NCBI RefSeq assembly: GCF_021130785.1
Contig: NC_060208.1
Coordinates: forward strand, 172,478,501-172,542,500
Length of the DNA: 64,000 nt
Direction of reading: 5' to 3'
From: Homalodisca vitripennis
Lineage: Eukaryota > Arthropoda > Insecta > Hemiptera > Cicadellidae
The first letter of the stretch is position 1. The number at the start of each line of letters is the position of its first letter. Position numbers and translations under genes: made by a program. The notes beneath the pieces were generated by a model that did no database searches, was not told the DNA's origin, and worked only from the letters and a program-made list of their open reading frames with translations. Positions 23,221 through 35,115 of this stretch are shown here, piece by piece.

Positions 23221-23499
23221 GACCCCGTCACCCACACCGTGTGTGTAGAATGTAGATATATGATGTTTTTATGTTGTTTCGTTTCGTCTGTTATAGTTTT
23301 ATCCTAAACTTCCTGTTCTAGTTGTCGGTGAAGAGAGTAAGCGTGTCTTGAATGATGGTGTTGTATAGCTGATGCGAAAGGCTCGCTTTAACTAATTGGT
23401 TGGACCGTCAGTAATCGTAGGCTTGTTAGTACGGGTTAGTTATTAGCGGACAGTTAGCTAAAGATGATTTATTCTAAACGTGATCTGCCTAACCTTTAT

Positions 23500-26400
23500 G
23501 GGATCTGCAAATTAAAGTTACCATTTATTTCGTTAGAGTGTTATATCCTGTTTCCATTACCAGTCTTTTACATTTTGTTGTCTCTCCTTATTAATTATAT
23601 CTCCATATTGCCTTGCTTTTATTGTTCTGCTTTAGTTCAATGGTGTTCATGTATGTCTTTCCACTAAGTTTTCCTTTGGTTTTTCTGAGATTGAATGTCG
23701 TATTCCCTTTTCTTTTTCCTGATTTGCCTTAGCCCATTGTTTTTCCATGTGAGCTACAGGTAAGCAGATATTTGTTTCCTGTGCAGCTGGAGGAACATTG
23801 ATCTTCGCTTTTCCATGTTCGTCTACTTGGTTAGAGTCACAGTTGGCTGTTGCGTCGCGTTTCCTCTTCGCTGCCTGTATCGAGTATGTGGGGCATGGGC
23901 CCTACATCCATGTTATTGAATACGTTCCAGAGTTCTTCAGGAATTGTGTTATAAGTGTCTTCTAACCATTGGTCCAATCTTTGAGATGTCATTCTATTCA
24001 AATGTTCTCCTGTCTCTGAGTAACCTATTAAGCTAGTTCCAAGTTTTCTGATACAGTGAAGAATTGTTGGTACATATACATGAAATTATTGTGTCAAATG
24101 TCGATTGAACTTGTTGTTGTTTCAGTGTCATCCACGTTTGTTCCTGTAATCGGTGTCGGATTTTTATATTTGGATAAGTGAAAGTGACTATTATATGACA
24201 TTGAACTGGTTGCCTTGTGCGTTGTTGCAGCGTGAAAATTTTTGGTACATTGGGAGCAGAACCATATCAATGGAAGTTGCAGTAGTTCGGGGAATGATAA
24301 GCGTGTAGGTGGGTAAGTTGCATGTCTTTGTGATATTGTTTACTGAATATTTATGAAATTAAGGGTTTCTTGTGAATTAGGACTTGATTGTTTCTATTTA
24401 TCGTCAAGGAGAATCGCAGTCGTTAATGTTGATGTCACCGTATTATATCAAAGGTATCTAGAGGCCTAATTATACTCCATGTAGGTATTAGTTTCTCTAG
24501 TCGTGCTAGATAAGATAGTCAATTGGGCTTCGTCCAAATTTCGGTGATTTGGTCATGTAGATATCACGACAATGTATGCTGATTAGTGTTATTATTGTCA
24601 GTTAGTTATTGGGCACTGAATCAGATTATTCTCACATAGACAAGTTATCCTGGCCTATGTATGTTTCTTTCCAGTCCCAGAAGCCGTGTAGTTCTTAAGT
24701 CTCATCGTTGTTCACTAGTATCGATCGCCAACTCGCCCTCTTAACTGGATGAGTGCTTCTTCGAACAAAAACTCTCTATTAAGTTGTACTAGCCTTCTAG
24801 GTTGGTATTTTCCTAGTGATTTGCGACTTTTGAAGTAGGCCGTGTTCTGTTATTATGAGCGACACTCGTAGGATAAGGTATTGATGTGAGGTTCAGTCAT
24901 CATATCTATTTTTATTTTGAGATTTCAATCCTGGTGATTTTGGCATGTAGTATTGTTAGTGAAGTGTCTTTTTTTTTGTAGAAATTGTGGGACTTTCTTT
25001 TTTTTTGGGTGCTGCAATCTGTTGGTTTTTGTTTATTTAGGATATTTTTCGGGAGGAGTACATTGGTTTTCCCTAGCAGGTTTAATTTTGTTAACTCTGT
25101 TGCGTATTGGAGGGTAGGAGCAGGGTATGGGTCTTGTCCTTGCATCATGATCCAGTTTGGGTTGTTGTTATGTATTTTTCTGTGTTCATGTGGTGGTCTT
25201 CTAAAAAAATGAGTATGAATGCGCTGTGTATCTGGAATTTTGTCCCTGAAGCAACGTCTGGTAGTTTGGATTGTTTTATCCTTGTCACTTCTTGTAGGTG
25301 TTTCCATTAAAAAAAAATTCTTCAAGCGTTTTACCTTTAAGTTGTGTTGTTGTAATTGGGAGCCTGTTTTGTAACACGAAAAGTACCAAACTCTTTGGCA
25401 ATTTTATTAGCTGGTGTTTTTTTTGACGGTTTCATTTTTGTGTTTCTTTATTTCTTGGAGTTCTTTATTTTTTGCTACCTGTAGCGAGATACTGAAGATA
25501 TTTTGTTTCTTAGATCCTTGTTTTTTAAATTTTTTATTCGTGCAATTTGGTGATAGAGGTTGTTTAGCTGGAGATTGTTTTGTAAGTTAGCTCTGCAGGT
25601 GTCATTGTGTTTTGTAGTTTGCATTTCAAATCATTTATTGTTGACTCCATGTGGTCATGTCGACATTTTAGCTTGGTTAGTTCGACCAGGATATGTGATG
25701 TATCACTTGGTTTAGGGGTCGTCAAGATTATTCGTCTGGGTTCCGGGAGTCAATAGCAGTAGCTTCTTCTTTATTGTAGATATATTTTTTTGTACTGTTT
25801 AATTTTTTAATGCTGTCTTCAAGCTGTTTGATTTTTCCTTCAAAGATATCGATTATTTTTTCTTTACTTGCGTCTTGGTTCTTCAAATGTTATTTCTAAT
25901 GCAACTTGTAATTGTTTCTCTTTCAGAAGTTGGTTCTCAATTTCTGTTAGTGTATCAGTTAGCATGGCATTTCTACTGAGTAGGGATTCATTTTGCGACT
26001 CAAAGTTCCTCTATCCTTAGCTTGATATGTTAGTTCTGACAAAGTAGTTTAGGTTGGAGATCTGTTTTGCCAGTTGGGGAATTTCTTAGTGTTAAAGCAT
26101 GCAGGTCCTGCCTGAGTTTGTTGTTTTCTGCTAGTAGGGCATTTCCTGCTTCAGCAGCTAATGTTAGAGAGGTTTCTAAGTCATCTGTATTTTCAAAATG
26201 TTTGTATTTTAGTGTGAACATCTTCCATCGTAGATTGTGGTTGAGTGGAAGTGTTATTTTCTAACAGGTTCTCAAGCTTTGTTTCAATAGTGTTATTACA
26301 TTTGCAATTTACACACAGCCAAGTTTCCATTTCTATTTTACTAAGTTTTTTGATTTTTCTATCTTGACCAATTCAGACATTTAGAGTGGAACCAGCTTTT
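23500..26400 (-). pseudogene. Non-LTR ORF1, coiled-coil, heavily degraded
   Basis: The N-terminal part contains Cys residues (WLCVNCKCN) and then a leucine-rich heptad region with LETSLTLAAEAGNALLAEN and NKLRQDLH (26030-26221). More coiled-coil-like segments continue to about 25400. The frame at 25325-24912 is basic and Asn/Lys-rich (RRPPHEHRKIHNNNPNW, LLGKTNVLLPKN). The C-terminal pieces near 24000-23870 include SQRLDQWLEDTYNTIPEEL. Such coiled-coil ORF1 proteins accompany insect non-LTR elements. Stops and frameshifts occur throughout, so it is not functional. Assignment beyond ORF1-like is uncertain. Confidence 0.6.
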
Positions 26401-26744
26401 ACAATAATTGTTACCAGCTAAGTTAAGTTAAAAGTTTCAATTAAGTTTGATCATGGTTTAAACCCAGTTGGCAGTCGTGAACAAATGGTTTTTTAAAACT
26501 TCGGTGCCATCTACTCAGATGGTGTTTATTTAAACTTTGAGGTTATGTAAACGTGTTTCTGTTGTGAGGAGTTTCAGAATACTTTTGGATATATTTAACG
26601 AAATTAAAGCTTTTTTATTATTAAAGTTGCATTGAAACGCCGCAGTGATTGTATCGAAGGTGGCTCATATTTATACATTTCTTTTGTAAATTGTCTTGTG
26701 AATAAAAATGAATCACATTTTGCCTAACGTACACTTTGGAAGCA

Positions 26745-28440
26745 TCCCACTAGGCACAATGCGGGCTTCTCATCACAAGCTTCACACATGTATGTCGTGT
26801 CTGTTTTCCTTTCCCTACCACTGCAAATGAAATATCTTAGTGGTCTTCATTTTTTACCCATGGGGAGTTGGTAGCGGCAGGTTTGGCTGCCCTCATGTGC
26901 TAGGGGAATCAGCAATCTATCAATCACGCTGAGTTTAAACTCTACCAATAACACATTTTTGCCAACGTTGCATTTTTTGTAAAGCAGGTAGCGTTCAGTA
27001 GACTCATTTGTAATATATGGATCAACAACTTTTTGTACACCTGATGGTCTTTCTTTCACAGGGGTAGTAACTTAGGAGTTGATGTTGTCTGTCAATTCCA
27101 CTCTTATTTTCATTGTATCTGACAATTGTCAATGGTTTTTGTTTCTCTTCTCCTCTTTTAAGTGGTTAGAGAGGACTTTATAGTCCTAACTTCGCCTCTA
27201 ATAAAGTCATTTTTTCATTTCATTTAATTTAATTTCATTTTAGTAATGATAGTCGTCATCTCGTTTTTGTATTGGTTTGACATGTGCAAAACATTCCTAG
27301 AGTCCCTCCGTTTTCTGACCATTACACCTTTATGGTACTTAGCAGTAGTTTCCCCCCTTTTAAGTTTCATTCTCCACAACTTCCTTAGGGTTACCTACCT
27401 TATCTGCAAAGAGTGTTCCACTTACGTATGTCTGTTTAGCAAGAAGTTTTTTTGCCAGTGGTACACTATTATAAAAATTGTCAACAAAAACAGCATGGCC
27501 CTTTCCTAACCGTTCAGATAATAATTGCATTACCACTTTTCGGTGTGCCCAGCACCTGATAGATCGCCTTAACCTACAGTCATAAACACAGGAACTTCCA
27601 AAAAGTAGACCAATTTAAGCCTCAGTTAGAATGTACAATTTCAAGCGCGTTATTTATGTCTTTTTTTGTTTAGTTTTTTTGCCTTTTTGACAAGATCTAT
27701 GCTCTTGTCGAGAGTTCATTTCCGGGGTATATGCGTTGCATCAATCACTGAATTTTGCATTCAATCTTCAGACTCTAGATTATCCTTTATTAAATGTAAG
27801 CATCTTAGTATTAATAAAAATCATATCCTGTTTCATTTACTTGCCTAAGCTTTTGTCTTAAAAAGATTGTTCATTTTCTAATTATCTTGAATTTGAAGCA
27901 TTTTTACAATTGCCATATGAAATAAAAACCCCATAATTGGTTAAATTCAGGATGTTTCAAGTCTCCCTTGGCTTATAAGAGATTTTCTTGTCATTTCTTG
28001 ATGATAAAAACCATTAGCATTCTTGATGATGTTCAGCATTAGGCATTTGTTTCATTTATAATTCCATGCAGAAAGGTGTCATCAACTAAAAAGTTTAATG
28101 GGGAAATGTCACCTGGTTATATCAACACATAAACCAGTTGTTTTTATTATATAAATGTTTTCATAACGGGAATTTTTTATTCCAATCAAGCTGAGGACGG
28201 GAAGCAATAATTTTTTCTCATTCAAGTGTTTTGGCTTGTGGGAAGGTAAATTCAGTTGTAGTCTACTTTACAGCTGAGGATTATCATTTGCTGTGTCTAA
28301 ATGCAATTCAGATACACTGTCATCAATGTGAATATCACTCACATCATTACTATAAGCCTCAACCCTCCAGAATCAGCACCAATAATACCTATATACTTCA
28401 CAAATAGTTTTACATTATTCAGGTTTCAAAGGTTTTTTTC
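26745..28440 (-). pseudogene. piggyBac transposase pseudogene
   Basis: Minus-strand pieces follow piggyBac order. EFTFPQAKTL lies near 28240. FKLYILTEA (about 27640) is followed by GKGHAVFVDNFYNS with its catalytic-type aspartate (27510-27460), then GNPKEV, VKLKRGETTAKYHKGVM and a stretch ending NEMTTII (27250). After a short interruption comes KPLTIV followed by NKSGIDRQHQLLSYY (about 27140-27060). The C-terminal Cys-rich finger reads CSGRERKTDTTYMCEACDEK (26830-26770). Many stops and shifts separate these, so the enzyme is dead. The 27160-27245 interruption looks like a retroposon 3' end. Upstream, the pseudogene runs toward C15A tract 2. Confidence 0.85.
27160..27245 (+). mobile_element. 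Short retroposon 3' end inserted in the piggyBac pseudogene
   Basis: The plus strand shows GTGGTTAGAGAGGACTTTAT, a stretch with AATAAAGTC, then repeated TTTCATTT/TTTAATTT units, as in a SINE or non-LTR 3' terminus. It sits between two consecutive conserved blocks of piggyBac (NEMTTII and KPLTIV), which argues for insertion after the transposase gene had arrived. Confidence 0.45.
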
Positions 28441-28469
28441 TTGTGGTGGAGTCTATGTTAGCACCGAAT

Positions 28470-28570
28470 CCCCCCCCCCCCCCCACCCCCCCCCCCCCCC
28501 ACCCCCCCCCCCCCCCACCCCCCCCCCCCCCCACCCCCCCCCCCCCCCACCCCCCCCCCCCCCCACCCCC
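28470..28570. repeat. (C15A) 16-bp minisatellite, tract 2
   Basis: Single A residues occur at 28485, 28501, 28517, 28533, 28549 and 28565 in otherwise pure C, so there are six interruptions at exact 16-bp spacing. From 28470 the first 100 bases are exactly six C15A units plus CCCC. It lies on the 5' side of the minus-strand piggyBac pseudogene. Confidence 0.95.
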
Positions 28571-30604
28571 ACAAAAATAAAGAATATGTGTAATGGACCA
28601 TTTAAATCTAATGCTTTGTTTGTTCATAACTAATTCAGTTCGTCTAAAGTGATTTGAGGTCGGGAAAGTACCGATCAGAAAGCCTCTCTGACCTGACCAT
28701 CAGTTTACGAAAAAAATAAGACCATCACCCGAAAAAATGCAGTACTTAAATTCAAGCTCAGATCACGTAAGCACTCGTAAAGGATAAATTAAATTTGTCT
28801 AATAATACGTAACTATCTACCTGTATCACGTAACACAACAAATGGTAGAGAGTGACAGAGGATACATTTTTTATCAACTGTTATCTGACATCTGTAATCG
28901 TATCATGTATTATTTAAAATGTATATTACCCGAACATGTATTTCAATAGTAAAAAAAATCAGTTGATACATTTTTAGAAAATTACCGGTTACTTCTTTTA
29001 GCGTATAGAGACATATCTCCAAGTCAATATTTAAAATTCTGTTTGGGCATCCTGTTTTTTGTGTACATACAGTAAGGAGACCTCCGGGTTGTTTTTGCTG
29101 AAACATTTTGGTTTCAGTCGTGTCCTTAGATTTAAAACTACTGTAAGACCTCCTTGGAATTGTTTTTTTTATACAAATTAAACACTTTTGTCCTAGTAAA
29201 TTTTTGCATCTCTACAGCAAAAGGTAAATCTTGAACTTTTGTAAGTTTTTAGGCATCATAAACATTTTTATACAGTTGTAAAGCTTCCATAGATTTGTCC
29301 TTTGTATTTTAAAAATCACCTTTTTCCTAGTAACATTTTGGTGCCTCAAGGACAAAAATTAAAAACGTACTTTTTCTAAAAATTGTAATGTTATTAAAAC
29401 TGTTTTTGTAATCACGAGGGTCCTCCTAATATGCAGCTTTTCGATTTTTCTTTAAAAAAAAAAGTACACATTGGTCCATTTTACTTCCAAATTTTCAACA
29501 GTAAGATTTTCCTTGGGGTGTTGTTTTATCTTGAATAAAATTACACACATTCATATTTTTTTCCCCAGTGGTTAAAAAAATCTTACAATTTAAAAGTAAA
29601 AATATATTGGGAAAAAATTGACGCAACATTATATTAATAACAGTTGAGGGTAATTATAAACAATCATATTTAAAATAAAACTTTTGTCAATTTGTGTGAA
29701 AATGGGTAATAAAGGAAATAATGATGAAAAATTGTTCTTATATTAGGACAAAATACAAGATCATTACAACTGTCTAATACGATAAAGAAAGACAAGTGGG
29801 AATGAGCAGCACTACTACCCGTATAAGTAGTTATGGAATTATGATCATCGTTTATTAAGGCAAAGTCAGTAGTCGCAAACAGTAGGCCTTTAATTGCATT
29901 CCGGATCTGTAATTATAATCTCATTATCATCCGAATGTGCGTGGTTTGTCGCAAATACAACCCACAACTGGACAATCTGCATACGAACACAGGCCTCTCT
30001 CTGTATGTGGCTTCAGCTACACATTCAGGGGTTCGTACTGTCGGTCCGGAAACCATCACTTCAACACATTACTGTAACGTGACTATGCTAGAAAATTAAA
30101 AATTTATTTTTCTATTGACTTTTTGCTTACCACACTGCCTGCTGTGGACGCAATTTGTTATTATTACGAGTATCCTAAAGTATTAACTATAGTACTAGAC
30201 ATACCATTGCAATCCTGGGTTGTGGGAAATAATCTGTTGTTAAATGTACCTAGGCCTGAGATATATTGTTTTAACTTCCTATGAGTATAGAAGTTTACTT
30301 TCTTATATTAACACTAGTATTAACATTCATAATCGAGAATCTATTTATATTGTTAATAAGTAATACAGTCAAACGGTTGGGATTGCAATGATTTGTATTG
30401 TACTACTGTTTCGCAGTGAAGGTGTTAACAACATATTCTGTATCTACAAGTGTATCATAGTTAACAGATGAATCTTGTTAGATTAACTTGTTAGACTTAC
30501 ATTAATAATTAAAGTTGGTTTCATAGTAGATTGCTGTGTAGAAGTACGTCTATGGAATAGTTTTAAGTAAAATCAATAAGCAATTTGTAGAAATATTCTT
30601 AAAG
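28571..30604. other. AT-rich region with a stray tandem-array monomer
   Basis: No coding features are recognised. At about 30410-30465 the minus strand matches the 10741/13187 monomer (TATGTTGTTAACACCTTC, with an ACTATGATACA-like flank). Confidence 0.45.
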
Positions 30605-32016
30605 AACAGCAAACGCGTCTTGCAAGGCTGGTGTTCTGTCACGAAATCTTAAAACTGCAATTGTTAAGCCTCTCGTTAAGAATTGGAACCATCACGAAAC
30701 AGAAAATGTAAGGCCTATATCAGTTCTTTCAACTTTTCCTCAATCGGCTGGAATCACTCCTCATGTTTATTAAGATTATCTGCAAACAACAGTTTCGTTT
30801 CAGGAAGCAAACTTCAGATGCTATTTTTATCTTCTTTTCACAGATTTTATATTCACTTGATGAACATAAACATACATATGCTTTGTTTTTAGACCAAAGT
30901 AAAGCTTTTGACGTAGTTCCGCACAGTCTGCTTCTCGAAAAGGTCTCCCGTGTTGGTATTAAAGGTAATGCCTTTGATTGGGTTCGTCGTTCATTTTCAA
31001 TAGTAAGCAGGTTGTGTCTGTTCCCTAAATCGATAGTATAGGCTGTCTTCGGACATTTTAATCTAATGAACTACCTACATTAGTGGGGGTACCTCAGGGT
31101 TCCGTCCTGGGACCGATACTTTTTCTTGCATTTATGAATGACATTCCCTCAGCAGTATATCGGGGTGACCTTTGTCTCTTTGCAGATGACGTCTTTCGGT
31201 ATTTCTAATAGTGTGATAGAACTTTTAGAGACTGGAATTTTCACTCAAGGCAGTTTTATACTTCAATGGTTTAGTCAAATCGTCTTCACGTAAATTTATA
31301 AAAAAAACCAAGGTTATTGATTCTTTCCTAAAATCCTGTGGTTTTGAGGTCGACACTAACTTATCTTTCCACAACCACATTCATAAAGTCTCCAAAAAGT
31401 AAAGCAGTAGTCTGTTTGTTTTGCGCAGTATGCCTCGTTCGCAAGTAGAGTAGTCTTGTTGAGAGCATATTACTGTTGCTTTTACACGTACTTGCATTAT
31501 GGATTAATCATTTGGAGTTATGAATCCTCCAAGACTAAATCTCTATTCGTGTCATCCCATAAGTGTCATTTTTGACCTCAACTTTCACTGAGATCGTCAT
31601 GTTTTTAGAGAAAATAATTTACTTGCTTTTCCTAGTATATACATTCGGGAATGCTTGAATTTAGCCTTAAAAATAAAGACTTGTTTCCAATAAAACAACT
31701 TATACCTCCGAGGAATAATTATTTGACCCTTCCAAAACATAGGATATCCTTCTTTGAAAAACATACTTTTTATTCTTGCATGAAGCTTTTTAACAACTTT
31801 CCCGCAAGGTTCAAAGAGGCCACTAATTTTAGGAATAAGTAAAAAAGTTTTAATTCTAAAGGAATACTACAGCATCCCTTGTTTTATTAGGCTAATTGAT
31901 ACAAACTTTTAGTTTTAAAGTATCTTATTTAGCTGTAGTTATTATATATGTACTGACGATTTGTATGCAATTTACATGATCAACAACAATAAGTCATTTT
32001 GAGTTTGAGTTTGAAC
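30605..32016 (+). pseudogene. Non-LTR reverse transcriptase remnant, 5'-truncated
   Basis: In order on the plus strand are LKTAIVKPL and NVRPISVLSTF (30640-30740), then YALFLDQSKAFDVVPHSLLL (motif A, about 30877-30935). GVPQGSVLGPILFLAF (motif B, about 31087-31135) and LFADDV (motif C, about 31175-31195) follow. The C-terminal frame at 31651-31842 has KDLFPIKQLIPPRNNYLTLP and ends inside a region with poly(A)-like signals. A (GAGTTT)2 tail lies at 32001-32016. Several stops and frameshifts disrupt it. Motif style differs from the 43.8-kb family, so it is a separate lineage. Confidence 0.85.
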
Positions 32017-32229
32017 ATCAAGATTTCTATATTATGATATTATTTGGGATTTTAAACGAGCAGCCTATACAGCCATTGGTAGTGAACTTAAGCCGTTGGT
32101 ACCTACATGACAAGCTCTAAGGTGAAACAAACCGTCGATTTATTTGTGAATTTACTCTGGAGTAACTGACAATTAGTAATATATAAAGTAAATAAAATAC
32201 CAGAAACATTTTTCTTCCGTCCTGTATCA

Positions 32230-32450
32230 CTCTTCTTTGACAATGCTTCTCTTACAATCTAAAAATTGACATCCCATTTCAATCCTCATTATTCATTATA
32301 GCACATGTTGAGCGAAACACTAGTTTATTGCTTTATTTGAACTCTTCCCTTTTATATTAGGCAATTAGGTGTTCTAAATGTCGCAATTGCGTTTATTTAA
32401 TTTATTGTAAAAAATAACATTAATATTGTAATAGTAAAATTAATTATAAC
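32230..32450 (+). repeat. Direct duplication, unit 1
   Basis: It shares TTGACAATGCTTCTCTTACA, TTGAGCGAAACACTAGTTTA and TTAGGCAA landmarks with unit 2 at 32670-32880. Small substitutions and indels separate the copies. Confidence 0.85.
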
Positions 32451-32567
32451 AATGTAAATAATTTCAATTTATGTTACAAATAGTTAATTATACATACGAC
32501 TATATGCGACTCTTTATTTTAATTTATTAAGTATGATTCCAAAATTATCAACACGCAAGCGCGCACG

Positions 32568-32569
<2 letters not shown>

Positions 32570-32622
<53 letters not shown>

Positions 32623-32654
32623 GCACGCACGCACACACACACACACACACACAC
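32570..32654. repeat. (CA)n microsatellite
   Basis: About 85 bp of CA repeat is interrupted by a short CGCACGCACG stretch near 32618-32633. It lies between the two copies of the duplicated segment. Confidence 0.97.
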
Positions 32655-32669
32655 TTGTATACTATCTTT

Positions 32670-32880
32670 TTCTTTATTGACAATGCTTCTCTTACAATCC
32701 AAAAACTGACATCCCATCTCAATCTTCATTATTCATTATAGCCCGAAAAAATGTTGAGCGAAACACTAGTTTATTGCTTTATTGGACTATTCCCTCTTAC
32801 ATTAGGCAAATAGGATTTCAAAATGTCACAATTGTGTTTCTTTGATTTAATATAAAAAAATAATATTAATATTTTCAGAA
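32670..32880 (+). repeat. Direct duplication, unit 2
   Basis: Second copy of the 32230-32450 segment, in the same orientation about 440 bp downstream. No function is apparent. Confidence 0.85.
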
Positions 32881-32919
32881 ACACTCTAAAGTTCTTCCCA
32901 CCTCACTGACAAGTTGTGT

Positions 32920-34020
32920 CCGACGATGTTGAGAACGATGAGATAAGACAATAAACGTGTTAATGAAGTCGTTACTTTATATTCATGAGTACTCCCCAGC
33001 ATATTCATGTGTGATAATCATCTTTAACGTTGTGTCACGGCGTGCCATTGTACCTACGTCGTTCTTTTAGCGTATACTATAACAATACTGTGGTAACTTA
33101 ATAATTACGGTATGTTATGTGTACTCACCAAAATATACATGTGTGAGAATTATCTTTAACGTCGTGTCACGGCGTGCCTTTGTTCCTACATCGTTCTTTT
33201 AGTATAGACTATAACAATACTGTGGTAACTTAATAATTACGGTACGTTATGTGTACTCACCAAAATATACATGTGTGAGAATTATCTTTAACGTCGTGTC
33301 ACGGCGTGCCTTTGTTCCTACATCGTTCTTTTAGTATAGACTATAACAATACTGTGGTAACTTAATAATTACGGTACGTTAAGTGTACTTACCAGCATAT
33401 TCATGTGTGATAATCGTCTTTAACGTTGTGTCACGGCGTGCCTTTGTTCCTACATCGTTCTTTTAGTATAGACTATAACAATACTGTGGTAACTTAATAT
33501 TTACGCTACGTTATGTGTACTTACCAGCATATTCATGTGTCATAATCGTTTTTAACGTTGTGTCACGTCATGCCTTTGTTCTTGCATCGTTCTTTTAGTA
33601 TAGACTATAACAATACTGTGGTAACTTATTAATTACGGTACGTTATGTGTACTTACATGCATATTTATGTGTGATAATCATCTTTAACGTTGTGACAAAG
33701 TGTGCCTTTGTTCCTACATCTTTTAGTGTAGACTATATCAGTATTGAGGTAACTTATTAATTACGCTACGTTATGTGTACTTACATGCATATTTATGTGT
33801 GATAATCATCTTTAACGTTGTGACAAAGTGTGCCTTTGTTCCTACATCGTTCTTTTAGTGTAGATTATATCAATATTGAGGTAACTTATTAATTACGCTA
33901 CGTTATGTTTACTCACCAGCATATTCATGTGTGAGAATCATCTTTAACGTTGTGTTACAGCGTGCCTTTGTTCCTACATTTAGTGTAGATTATATCAATA
34001 TTGAGGTAAATTATGAGTAC
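32920..34020 (+). repeat. 132-bp satellite array, about eight units
   Basis: Units start at the GTACT landmark at 32989, 33121, 33253, 33385, 33517, 33649, 33777 and 33909. The period is 132 bp, except one 128-bp unit that lacks GTTC and a final 108-bp unit with a deletion. Each unit contains CATGTGTGA, CTTTAACGT, GTGTCACGGCGTGCC and ACTATAACAATACTG landmarks. Middle units are the most alike and the edges more degenerate, as expected from unequal exchange. A partial unit precedes 32989. Confidence 0.95.
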
Positions 34021-35115
34021 TCGCCCGAAAGGTAGACAATTCGTTCTTTCGTTATTTGAAAAATAGAAAATCCTAATTAATATATTAATTTAATCCTAAC
34101 CGTCTTTTTTATAATCAAATTACTTCAACATTGTACAGTCTTTTGAAATGCAGTAGATTAATGTAACTATTATCTGTATTTACAAAGATGGTTCTGGAAC
34201 TCATAAGCTTTATTTAGGTGTCTTGATACGTCATATCAACTGAGCAATGGAGCTTCATACCATAAAGTATAATTTTGGGAGAGAATATATTTCACTTCTT
34301 TGCTGTTGTATGACACTTTGGTGTTAACGCTCCAAAATGTTAACAAATAAATTAGTTTAACCTAATACTGAGCTGAGAATTCCACGAAAATTTCTTATTG
34401 TTACTTTAGTGATTATTTTAATCACCTTTATATTGGAAGTCAGACTTCAACAATATGTAACAATGCCGCCGTACACATCAAGTGCCATCCGGATTAATAT
34501 AGGAAAATATAGGCGTTAAGGCCACTTCAGAAAAAAGGGACGGGGGAAAGGGGAAGAAAGGATCCTTCGAGATCTTAACTTAAGTTTTAAGAAAAATAAA
34601 AGACAGATCAATTCGGTTCTTTAATTGGTTTCCCTGAAAACGACTATCACACTTTTCCTACACATAAGTCCCATAGAGAAGGTGGGAATGTTGTCGGTTA
34701 GTGCGGTTTGTGGAGGAGGAGTAACAGATTCCAATTAGTGTAAGGCGATTGTGAGAATTGTGTTGTCACCTAGCCACGGTGCAACATTATCAGCAATTTT
34801 CGTTGATAACTAAAGATGACTGATATAATGAATGTTTTTAAGTACCTAAATTTGGAAGGGGTTAGAAGAGAAAATGTGTCTATGACAGAACTAGTGTTGT
34901 GTTAAAAGTTTAATGTCTATTTACTAAAAATCACACAGATCTAGACATATAAATTTCTTTTAATACATTTTAAGTCAAATTAATGTAACTGTAATATGTC
35001 TTCGTACCAATTGTTTTCAATAATGTACTGGTCAAACTTCAATCAACAATAATGAAAATAAAAAGTATATCCTTCGTACCTATTTAAAAATATAAAGTGT
35101 GGGTTAAAAGTTCAA
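34021..35115. other. AT-rich spacer, nothing recognised
   Basis: There is no coding frame of note. A purine-rich stretch occurs near 34530-34570. No transposon termini were recognised. Confidence 0.5.

Larger units (their letters stand above)
21278..26400 (-). mobile_element. Decayed non-LTR retrotransposon, internally rearranged
   Basis: On the minus strand a coiled-coil ORF1 (about 26400-23500) is followed by a GC-rich block (23220-22740), reverse transcriptase fragments (22701-21550) and a tail of four CAATAGA units (21278-21305, plus-strand reading). The endonuclease and the first part of the reverse transcriptase are missing. Whether ORF1 and the reverse transcriptase come from one insertion or two is inferred only from order and strand. 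Confidence 0.65.

Noticed and set aside
32514..32729. Poly Cys-Val frames, and poly His-Thr frames at 52212-52475
   Set aside because: These are translations of CA/GT dinucleotide repeats.
32920..34020. CRISPR array
   Set aside because: The regular repeats have no unique spacers, the whole 132-bp unit is repeated, and the setting is eukaryotic.
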